A model generated the notes under the pieces. It did no database searches, was not told the origin of the DNA, and saw only the letters and a list, made by a program, of their open reading frames with translations. From positions 120,827,767 through 120,891,766 of the forward strand of contig CM035164.1 of assembly GCA_020205615.1 (NCBI GenBank): a DNA stretch of 64,000 bases, in the 5' to 3' direction. Source of the stretch: Panax quinquefolius. Taxonomy: Eukaryota > Streptophyta > Magnoliopsida > Apiales > Araliaceae. The stretch's first letter is position 1, and each line of letters opens with the position of its first letter. A program made the position numbers and the translations under genes. This document shows, in pieces, positions 33,070 through 43,139 of this stretch.

Positions 33070-35602
33070 AGTAAGACCCCAAATTTTTATTAATAAAAAA
33101 TTGAATTTTCTCTAATTATTATTGTGAATAATAATGTGTTAATTTGATACAATGCTTTGGTTATGGGTGAAATGTGTAAATTTTTCAAAATAAGCAAGTG
33201 GTTATAATATATTCATTGTTATTGGGGAATATTCGTTTGGTCGTGGAATATTCTTTGCTTTGTGGGAATATTCGATGACGATGGCATGACCATTTGTGGG
33301 CTCCATAACGGAAAATGGTCGGATAAAAAAAATGACAAGTTTGAGTTTTTACAAATAACGGCGTAGTTGTTACCGTTAACACTGTTGGAATACTCGGTGG
33401 TTAAAATATAGTAATACGCGTGGTTGCACAGTAGCACACAGTATTGCACATGATTTTTGAATTATTGATTCTTACGTAAGAAGGCACTACTCAATAATTG
33501 TTACAGTAATTATTATTCAATATTTTATTTTATTGATTCAATAATTGATACGTTGATATTTTATATTATTGTTGTTTCAATAATTATCACTGTACAGTAT
33601 TTTCCATTATCAGATCAATAATTCATATTATTTGAATAATATTATTAGATAACATTATTGGCAATGTTTAAGGAAGTTCTATCTAGGAAAGGGGTTTGGT
33701 CACCTAATTGCGCGCTAGTAAGGAGAAATCCTTATCGGAAAGCCCCCTCTTTCTTGGGAACGACCTGGTTGTCATAATTGTGATTCTGTAATATTATTTA
33801 TGAATAATTAATTATTGATTTATATGATAAGGAAATATTTATTTTTATGTGGATTTAAATGAAGGAATTAATGCTGACGTGTTTTATCAGTATTTTGTCA
33901 GAATTGAGGTATTAAAAATCGTCCGTATGTGGATTTCGGGCATTTTCTGTTTGGAATTTAGTAAACCTTTCTTCTACAAAGTTGTAGAGAATTAAATTTT
34001 CTATGGGATAGACATGAGATTCGAATTTTTCTGATAGAAGGGCTATTTTCTTTTTATGAATTATTGAAGTTTCAGAAATAAATGTTTTTATTTAAAATAT
34101 GGTGGACCCCACTTTTGGTTGGTGAGAAATGTGCTAAAATTTTATTTCAAAAGTGGTGGGCATGAATAGTAGTGAGTAAAAAAGCCATCATCAGTGGCGA
34201 GTTAGTCTCAACTTTTGGCGTTTCTAAGCATTTTCCTATAAATAGGGTGCTTAGTTAGAATTAAAAATCACACCAGAATCATAAGCTTTCTCTCTCTATA
34301 TTATCAAGCGTATTTTGTGTGTATTTAGATACTTTGAGAGTTTCTATTTAGTACAAATTTCTTTCAGCCGTATACCTGATATTTTAGCTGGAAATACTGT
34401 TCTTTTGAGATAAGAGATGCAATTTTCTTCGTAAATGATGTTATTTCGTTCAATATCATTATGATGAAATATTTGTATGAATTTTATTGTGAAATTTTTA
34501 CCATTTTATGTCGAGGTTACTATTCACGTATACGTCACTATTCACGAATACGGTACTATTCAAGAGTACTCTTCACGAAGTATGAGTTTTCTTATGGAAT
34601 TTCTACCTTTTCGTGTCGAGAATACTATTCACGTATATGACACTATTCACGTATACGGCACTATTCACGAATACAACACTATTCACAGAAAAATGAATTT
34701 TTCTTTCCTTTGTCCAAGATGTCTATTATGATTACTATCTTTGATTGTATCCATGTTTTGATCTTCTTTCTTGAATTTCACTCCACTATGGTTTATTATG
34801 GAGTATTTTTGAACTTGGATTATCTAAAAGACAAATTCCTAATCTTTTTCCTTTTATCTCACTGGATTCGTTTCTTTAAAATATTTTTCATCATCCTCAG
34901 TCCTAAATGATGATATAACTGAATATCTTTGGCATGTAGTGCAAAGATGAATGATTACCTGATGAATATCTTTGGCACGTAGTGCAAAGATGAACATGTG
35001 TTGAGATGAACATGAACAACTGGTGATACAAATGAATATCTTTGGCCCGTAGTGCAGAGATGAATATTTGATTCAAGATGTATATTGATTGATGTTACAG
35101 GGATAAAATATTGATGATGAACTTTTAAATTCATAGATGATAGTAGATTTCATTCTCTACTTAACTCTTCTAAAAAATTGTTATTTCCGCTTCGAATATT
35201 GATCTAAAACTTATTTTTCATTATATTTTATCTGATTTGTTGAAGGCTAATGATAATTTGTTGTTCATTATCTTAGTCATAATATTCTTTATTGGGCTAG
35301 TTGAGCTCACCATTTTCCTTTTTGTTCCATTTTTCTTTTTAGGAGGAGAGAATATAGCGGGAACTAGTAGGGGTATGGAATGATGGATCAAGATAGTTGT
35401 TTAGCAGTACTCTCTATTTTGTAAAATAGTGTATCAATAATTGTAATGAGGACTTATTTGAGTTTGAATACTGTCTAGAAGACAATATTAGTATTTAAAC
35501 TCACAGTATATGTGTTATCGTATTTTGCACGACAATTATAATAATAAAGTAGTAGTTATTTTTGTACCATGTATGTGGCGACTTAGAATGGGTGATGTAT
35601 AC
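33070..35602 (+). repeat. Long LTR, first of a tandem pair
   Basis: Starts AGTAAGACCCC (normally TGTAAGACCCC) and runs colinear with the next LTR, with TATA box CTATAAATAG at 34236-34245, the TACTATTCACG-type repeats (34518-34690) and three copies of the TTTGGC..GTAGTGCAAAGATGAA repeat (34930-35070). It ends at GGGTGATGTATAC, about 20 bases short of the usual end, directly against the start of the second LTR. Confidence 0.8.
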
Positions 35603-38328
35603 TATAAGACCCCAAATTATTAATAAATGAAATTTAATTCCTCTATTTATTATTTTGAAATAGTAAGGGTTGATTTGATTAATGTGGTTAGTTATGGGTA
35701 AAATGCGCAAATATTTTAAATAAGTAAGTGGTTATAAAATACTCATTGTTATCGGAGAATATTCGTTTGGTCATGGAATATTCTTTGCGTGAATATTCGC
35801 AAGACGCCTTAGCGACCTTGTGTGGGCCCCATAACTGAAAAGCGATTGGATGAAGAAAACGACAAGTATAAGTTGTTTATAAATAATAGCGGTGTAGTGG
35901 TTACCGCTAACACTTGTTGGAATACCCTTGGTTAAAACACGAAGAATACGCGTTGTTGCTTGCGACAAGAACACGGTATTGCACCAATTATTGATTCTTA
36001 TGTAAGAAGGCACTACTCAATAATTGTTACAAATGAGTTCTTGTCGTAATTTTATTTTATTGATTCAATAATTCTTTGCGTTGATATTTTATATTATTTG
36101 TTGTTTTAATAATTGTCACTACACAATATTTTCCATTATCGAAGCAATAATTCATATTATCCTGAATAATATTATTAGAAAACATTATTGGCAATGTCTA
36201 GAAAGTTCTCATCTAGGAGAGGTTTGGTCACCTAATCATACGCCAAGAAGGAGAGAATTCTTATTGGAAAGCCCCTCTTTCCTTAGAACGACCTGGTTGC
36301 CAGTACTGTGATTCTGTAATATTATTTGTGAATAATTAATTATTGATTTATATGATGAGGAAAATATTGATTTTATGTGGATATAGATGGAGAAAATTTT
36401 TAAAGTGACAATTGTTAAAAATTGATATTTTATCTTTTCTGATAAAATAATATTTTATTATATTATTATAATATAATAATGATGATATTTTTACAATGAA
36501 TGTGGGATATATGAGTATATGAGGAGAAAGAATATTTTTGTTGCAAAAGTTATTTAAAACATGTTAAACATGTCGGTGGGCCCATTTCTTGACTGAAATT
36601 TGATTATAGCTTGTAAAATCGTCCGTTTGTGGATTTCGGTCAATTTCTGTTTGGAATTTGGAAAAACTTAAACTTACAAAGTTGTAGAGAATGAAATTTC
36701 CTATGAAAAAGACACGTGGTTTGAATTTTTCTGGTAAAAGGGCTATTTATTATGAATTATTGAAGTTCCAAAATAATTGATTTTAGGAAGTTTTATTTAT
36801 GTTTTAAAAGAAAAACGTTTTTGAAATGTTTGTGGGAATCTTTAACATGTGCTAGGTGGTTGAAATCAGATTTCAAAGTGGGCGTAGGAATTTGTTTTAT
36901 ATATAATATTATTATATTTAATTTTCTGCTTTGGTGTTCTAAGCAATTTTCTATAAATAGGGTGCTTAGGTTAGAATTGAAAATCACACCAGAAACTGAA
37001 GTTTTTTCTCTCTTTCTCTCTCGATATATTGAGAGTATTTTTGTGAGTATTTTAGTACTTTGAGTATTGCTATACGGTGCATGTTCTTTCAGCACTATAT
37101 CCAGTATTCCAGTCAGAAGTACTATCCTTTTGAGGTAAGGGATGTTATTTTCTTCTTAAATGATATTATTTTCTTCAATATCATTATGCCGAAATATTGG
37201 TTGGAACTTTTTATCAAATTTGGAACTTTTTCATGTCGGGGTTACTATTCATGAGTTACTATTCACGAGTACTATTCACGAAGCATGATGATTTCTTGTG
37301 GAATTTCTATCTTTTGATATCAGAGTTACTATTCACGTATACGATACTATTCACGTATATGGCACTATTCACGAATATGGCACTATTCACAGAAAAATTA
37401 AATTTTTATTTTTCCTCCAAAATATCTATTATGGATACTAGCTTTGATTGTATCCATGTTTTGATCATTCTTGAATTTTACTCCACTATGATTATTTATG
37501 AGGTATTTTTGGACAGGGAATAGCTGAAATACGAATCCTTAATATTTATTCTTTTGTTTCAATGGATTCATTTTCTTTAAAATATTTTTCATCATCCTCC
37601 GTCCTAAATGATGATATAATTGAATATCTTTGGCCTGTAGTGCAAAGATTAATGATTTTTGATGAATATCTTTGGCCCGTAGTGCAAAGATGAACAGGTG
37701 TTTAGATGAACATGATCAACTGATGAATATCTTTGGCCTGTAGTGCAAAGATGAATATTTGATTTCAGTTATATATTGATTGATGTTACAGGGATAAAAG
37801 ATAGACGATGAAATTTTAAATTCATATATAGAAGATAGTAGATTTCATTCTCTACTTAACTCTTCTAATGAATTATTATTTCTGCTGCGAAGATTAATTT
37901 CAAACTTATTGTCTATTGTATTCTATTAGATTTTTCCCTATTGAGGACTAATGATAATTTGTTTTATATTATCTTAGTCATAATGTTCTTTACTGGGCTA
38001 GTTGAGCTCATCCTTTTCCTTGTTGTTCCATTTTTCTTCTCGGGGAGGCGAGAATGTAGCGAAAGTACTTAGTGGGGTGTGGAATGATGGTTCTAGAAGT
38101 GGTTCTAGTAGTCCTCACTATTCGTAAAATAGTGTATTAATAATTGTAATGAGGACTTATTTGAGTGTGGATATTGTCTAGATGACAATATTTGTATTTA
38201 AACTCACAGTTTTTATGTTGTATTAATAAAGTTGTAGCTGTTTCTGTACCATGTATTTTGACGACTCAGAATGGGTGTTGTATACCTATTTTGGGGGCAT
38301 CACATATACCTATTTTTGGGGCGTCACA
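35603..38328 (+). repeat. Long LTR, second of a tandem pair; 5' LTR of element 3
   Basis: Starts TATAAGACCCC and ends GGGGCGTCACA at 38328, just before the primer-binding site. The TATA box is at 36951-36960 and a consensus splice-donor-like GAG|GTAAGG at 37132-37140. The last 24 bases are duplicated: TATACCTATTTTGGGGG begins at 38281 and a near copy begins at 38305. Confidence 0.85.
36951..36960 (+). promoter_or_regulatory. LTR TATA box (example copy)
   Basis: CTATAAATAG occurs at the same place in the full LTR copies: 34236, 36951, 47588, 57606 and 61445 on the plus strand, and reversed at 2357, 7769 and 53155. The solo LTR at 43140 has CTATAAATGA (44368). It marks the U3/R border; transcripts should begin about 25-35 bases downstream. 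Confidence 0.75.
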
Positions 38329-38330
38329 GT

Positions 38331-38342
38331 TGGTATCAGAGC
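38331..38342 (+). other. Primer-binding site, element 3
   Basis: TGGTATCAGAGC, two bases after the LTR end, is a perfect complement of the plant initiator tRNA-Met 3' end. Confidence 0.9.
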
Positions 38343-38516
38343 TTAGGGATATAGTCTCTGGCGGAGATTGGGGAATAGAACTAGGAGGGGAGAGACGAGT
38401 AAATTCTTTGTTAGTGTGTCCTACCTAAACTTATTTATTGGTTGGTCAAAATATAGGGGTATTATATTGTATGTCAATTTCTTTAATTAACCCTTATTTT
38501 ATGGCAGTATTTGAGA

Positions 38517-39266
38517 ATGGCAGCTGAGAATGTTAACAATGGAGTGAATGAAACCGTGGAGACACCTTTAATCACCAACCAGGGGAACGGGCAACAGGAA
38601 GACAATATTCCTCCTATAAACAACACTACCGAACAAACGATGAATGAGGGGATGTTTAGAAGCTTTTTGCAGTTCATGCAAAATCAAACAAGGGAGACTC
38701 GTGTACAAAATACAGGTGAAAATAATAGCAATTCGCGGCTTGTCATAGCCAAGCAGTTCAAAGAGTTGGGACCATCAAAATTTGTGGAAAAGTCGGATCC
38801 GATCAAGGTGGAAATGTGGGTCAAGAAAATTACCAAGATATTCAATGTCTTGGGATGCACGGAGGAACAGAAGGTTCCATTTGCCACATTTATGTTCCGT
38901 GGTGAGGCATACTACTGGTGGGAGTCTGTGAAGCGTACCCAGGCTGCCGCACTCAACATGTCTTGGGAAACGTTTCAGAAACTATTCAATGACAAGTACT
39001 TTCCTGAAAGTATTTGTCATATGAAGGAGGTAGAGTTTATTAGACTGGAACAGAACAACATGACTATGTCCCAGTACGAGGCGAAGTTCGCAGAGTTATC
39101 CAAGTTTGCACCTCATTTGGTAGATAATGAGGAACGTATGAAACAGATGATTCTGAGAGGTCTGAAACTTGAAATTCGGCAATATCTTATTTCTCACAAA
39201 TTTTCTGTATATTCAGTTGTTGTGAACATGACTCAATTATTAGAGCGAGATAATGAGTATGTTTAA
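38517..39266 (+). pseudogene. Element 3 gag (capsid part)
   Basis: The first ATG is at 38517 (MAAENVNNGVNETVETPLIT). The frame stays open for 249 codons and carries the retrotransposon gag domain: LGPSKFVEKSDPIKVEMWVK, TFMFRGEAYYWWESV, FNDKYFPESICHMKEVEFIR, AELSKFAPHLVDNEERMKQM. It ends at LLERDNEYV-stop. Element 4 continues at this point with further gag sequence, and here too the missing part follows in another frame (39267-39480), so the stop is due to a small frame change. Gag forms the particle that houses reverse transcription. This is the best preserved gag in the window. Confidence 0.85.
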
Positions 39267-39640
39267 CCGAGGGACCACAACCAGGGTCATACCGGTGGCA
39301 GCAGTCATCGGAGCAATAATAACCAGCAGGGAGGGAAAAATACGGACAAAAGCGGTAACCACTCTGGTGGTAATCGTGGCCATGATAATAGAAGAAGCGA
39401 GTCGGGAGCAGATTTCAAAAAGAGAAGGTATAATAATGACAACGTGAAGACGTTAACACCAACATCAATTGTTCCTAGGGGAGGAGAATGACCACTGTTC
39501 ATTTGTTATAAATGTGGGAAAGAGGGACACATCAGCCCAAACTGCCCACAATAATCCAAGGTGTGTTATAACTGTAGAAAAGAAGGTCATATAGCTAGAG
39601 ATTGTCTTGTAGTGAAATCAAGTCCAGCGGGGATGGTCAG
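39267..39640 (+). pseudogene. Element 3 gag tail with first pair of zinc knuckles
   Basis: A basic, Asn/Ser/Gly-rich linker (NNNQQGGKN, DFKKRRYNNDN) is followed by CYKCGKEGHISPNC (about 39507-39548) and CYNCRKEGHIARDC (about 39564-39605), both CX2CX4HX4C. Two stops (near 39488 and 39552) interrupt it. The wording up to AAATCAAGTCC (about 39614-39625) parallels element 1 in reverse (5502-5512). Confidence 0.75.
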
Positions 39641-40330
39641 AATTGTCAGCATGGGCAGAATCAGGGTCATTATCCGGGACCAGCTGGTGGGGGTAACCCA
39701 AATCTTATTTTGATAACTCCTTGTACTACTTGTGGGGATAATCATCCGGGGAGACAGTGCCACAGACTCATCGGTGCATGCTTCTTGTGTGGACAGATGG
39801 ATCATATGGCTAGAGATTGTATTGGGCCACGTGGTTATAGTGGAAGTAGTGATAATGGTGGCAATGGAGGTCAATGTCATGGTGGTCAAGTGTTTTCTTT
39901 AACTTATAACCAGGCCGCAGGTGCACCAGGTACTGTTTCGGGCACTCTTTTAGTTGGAAATCGAAAGGCTTCTATTTTGTTTGATACGGGTTCTACTCAT
40001 TTTGTTGTTGCTCAGTCTTTTGTTTAGCACCTGGGTGTGCCATCTTAGTCCTTAGATTCTGTTATATCTATTTTTACCCCGATTGGGACTTCTGTTGTTA
40101 TTTTTAATTTATATCGAGGGTGTCCGATCAGTTTTGGGGATAAGATTCGTAGGGATAATCTTCTTCCGATGTGTATGCACGATTTTGATGTCATTCTTGG
40201 GATGGACTGGTTGGATAAGCACCAGGCCACTATCGATTATCAGGTGAAGAAGGTTATATTTGGAGATGTGAAGTCTCCAGAATTCATGTTTCAGGGTTCT
40301 CAGCCTAGTAGAGTGGTGAAGTTAATTTGA
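39641..40330 (+). pseudogene. Element 3 second nucleocapsid and protease (other lineage)
   Basis: A second pair of zinc-binding motifs appears: CTTCGDNHPGRQC (about 39724-39762) and CFLCGQMDHMARDC (about 39780-39821). Then comes a Gly-rich linker and a protease with an intact active-site loop, ILFDTGSTHF (about 39973-40002), followed after a stop by FDVILGMDWLDKHQATIDY (about 40183-40239). The CTTC..H..C plus CFLCG pair resembles Tekay/Del-type gag ends. None of this linker or protease wording matches elements 1 or 4. Confidence 0.75.
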
Positions 40331-40439
40331 ACTTTGAAAGGGTGGAAAGTTGGTGGCAAAGGGTTGTGAGGGGTATTTGGAGTTTGTGAAGGATACCTCT
40401 AAGGGTGAGTCTCATATTAAGGATGTTTCTGTTGTTCGT

Positions 40440-41655
40440 GATTTTCATGATGTGTTTCCTGAGGAGTTATCGTGGTTGCCCTCGTAGAGGGAAGTCGAGT
40501 TTGATATTGAGCTTGTTCCTGATGCGGAACCCATCTCTAAGACGCCGTATCGAATGGCACCATTGGAGTTGCAGGAGTTAAAGGAGTAGTTGAAGGAACT
40601 GTTAGATCACGGTGTGATTTGGCTGAGTGTTTCGCCGTGGGGTGTTACGGTCTTGTTTTTAAAAAAGAAAGATGGGTCTATGAGGTTGTGCATAGACTAC
40701 AAGGAGTTGAATAAGATTACCATCAGGAATCGGTATCCATTGTCGAGGATTGATGACTTGTTTGACCAACTTCAAGGGGCTAAGTATTTTTCGAAGATAG
40801 ACTTAAGATCGGGCTATCATCAGTTGAGGGTGAGGGATGAGGATATCCCTAAGATGGCTTTTCGTACTCAATATGGGCATTATGAGTTTCTAGTGATGCC
40901 ATTCGGTTTAACTAATGCTCCGGCGATATTTATGGATTTGATGAATTGGGTGTTTAGGGGGTATTTGGACCTATTTGTTATTGTCTTTATTGATGACATT
41001 TTGGTTTACTCCAAGTCTAAGGAAGAGCATGAGTAGCATCTTCGCAATGTATTGGGGATTTTGCAGAAAGAGAAACTGTATACTAAATTCTCTAAATGCG
41101 AGTTTTGGTTGGAGCAGGTTGCATTTTTGGGCCACGTTGTTTCTGCTGAAGGCATTAAGGTGGATCCTGCGAAGGTTGAGGCTATCAATAAATAGCCTAA
41201 ACCTACTACAGTGACAGAGATTAGGAGTTTCTTGGGTGTGACATGGTATTATAGGCGATTTATGGAAGGGTTTTCTTTGTTTACCTTGCCATTGACTCAG
41301 TTGATGAGAAAGGGCATGAAGATTGTGTGGAATGTGGAGCGCGAAAAAAGTTTTGAGGAGTTAAAGAAACGACTTGTGACCGCTCCAATACTTACATTGC
41401 CGTCAGGGATAGGAGGTTACCAGATTTATAGTAATGCTTCTAAGAAGGGCTTGGGGTGTGTTTTGATGCAACACGGTAAGGTGATTGCTTATGCTTCTAG
41501 ATAGCTTAAACCTTACGAGGTGAATTATCCTACACATGATTTGGAATTGGCAGCGGAGATCTTTGCCCTAAAGATTTGGAGACATTATTTGTATGGAGAG
41601 ACTTGTGATATCTTTACCGATCACAAAAGTCCTAAATATATTTTCACTCAGAAGG
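40440..41655 (+). pseudogene. Element 3 reverse transcriptase and RNase H, truncated
   Basis: RT motifs are in order: [59 protein letters not shown] and the catalytic [10 protein letters not shown] (about 40987-41016). The connection [11 protein letters not shown] and RSFLGVTWYYRRFMEGFS follows. RNase H has [18 protein letters not shown], where the first catalytic Asp is Asn, then [14 protein letters not shown] and FTDHKS. The copy ends at FTQK. At least five TAG stops lie in this span; several replace a Gln that element 4 retains. It is inactive. Confidence 0.88.
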
Positions 41656-43115
41656 TGTGATGCCCCCAAAATAGGTATACATCACCCATTTTGAGTCACC
41701 AAATACATGGTACAGAATTCAAATACAAACTTAATTATATAACTGTCGTGTAAAATATGACAAAATATAGCTGAGAGTTTTAACACGAATATTATCTCGT
41801 AGACAATATACAAACTCAAATGGAGTCCTCATTACAATTATTATCACATTATTTTATAAAATAGTGAGGACTACTACAACCACCATCTCGGACCGTCACA
41901 CCGTTCTCCGACTAGTCCCAGCTATGTTCTCATTTTCTGAAGAGAATAATGAAAGCAAAGGGTGAGCACAACTAGCCCAGTAAGAAATATTATTACTTAG
42001 ATAATGCAGAATAAATTATCGTTAGCCTTCAAAAGTGTTAAACTGATAAAATACAATAGACAACAAGTTTAACTGCAGGGGAATAAACAATCCATTAGAA
42101 GAGTCAAGTAGAGCATGATATCTACTATCTTCTATGATTTAAAAGTTTATCATCAATTTTATCGCTGAGACTCAGTCCAATAAATAATCCACATCATTGA
42201 ATTATCCATGCACTACGGGCCAAGGATATTCATTATTATCACATCCATGAATTATCCATGACTACGGGCCAAGGATATTCGTATTATCACCAATGGTCAT
42301 GATCATGCCAACAACTGTCCATCAATGCACTACGGGCCAATGAGGACTTTTACCACATCATTTGCAACATTACAGGTCATGATTATACCGATACATAGTC
42401 ATAATCATACCAATCAATAGTCCATCTATGCACTACGGGCCAAAGATGACTTTCATCATAATATAAGCATGAGGATGATGATAATGATATAAAAAATTAA
42501 TTAAGTAAGAGCAAGGATAAATTTTAAAGATTTATAATTCAATTTATTTAGAGTTCAAGAATGTCCAAATTGCCAACATGATCTAACTGTTTTGTGGAGT
42601 AAAATTCCAGAATAATATTGTGTCAAAAATAATTTGGACAGAAAAGAAATCAATTTTTTTTTCATGAATAGTACCCGAGTGAATAGTACTACGGGAATAG
42701 TAACCCGTGAATAGTACCCCGACATGAAAAGATCAAAATTTAACAAGAATATTCAAAAAAATATTCTTGTGAAACGATACTAGATGAAACACAAATTTCA
42801 AGGATATTTTGCTAATTTCAAGGAGTATAGAAGCAATACTTATCAAAATAAGTGTAGAATTAGGAATATGAAACGAAATAATATTAATTACATACTACAG
42901 AGTATGAAAGAAAATATTATTTCTTAAGAATACTGAACAAAATAATATCCCTTACCTTAGTAGGAGAGTAATTCTGACTGGTGTAGCGGAGATATTCTTG
43001 AAGAAAACTTGAAATGTTTTCTACAGTTAAAGCTTCCTTAACTCAAAAGAAATACGCTCAATATGATGGAAGAAGAATTCTCTGATTCTGGTGTGATTTT
43101 CAATTCTAAACTAAG
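41656..43115 (-). repeat. Partial long LTR, minus orientation (R-U5 side)
   Basis: Begins TGTGATGCCCCCAAAATAGG (the reversed LTR end) and runs through the reversed CACTACGGGCCAAGGATATTC repeats (42210-42450), the GAATAGTACC repeats (about 42664-42722) and the reversed splice-donor-like AGGTAAGGG (42950-42958). It stops at about 43115, where the TATA box should be, so the whole U3 is absent. The other side is unrelated DNA. The preceding five bases GAAGG (41651-41655) may be a target site, but no second copy is found. Confidence 0.75.
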
Positions 43116-43139
43116 CATCCTCTTCACTGCTATGCTTTT

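Larger units (their letters stand above)
38329..41655 (+). mobile_element. Element 3 interior, truncated, apparently chimeric Ty3/gypsy
   Basis: Primer site, gag, two pairs of zinc knuckles, protease, RT and most of RNase H follow in the right order, then the element stops at 41655 inside RNase H, where a reversed LTR begins. The integrase and 3' LTR are absent. The LTR and gag match elements 1 and 4, but from about 39630 onward the sequence is of a different pol lineage (see the findings). Confidence 0.8.

Noticed and set aside
35501..35710. 69-codon minus-strand frame spanning the join of the tandem LTRs
   Set aside because: It runs across the LTR-LTR junction, is AT-driven and is not conserved in other LTR copies.
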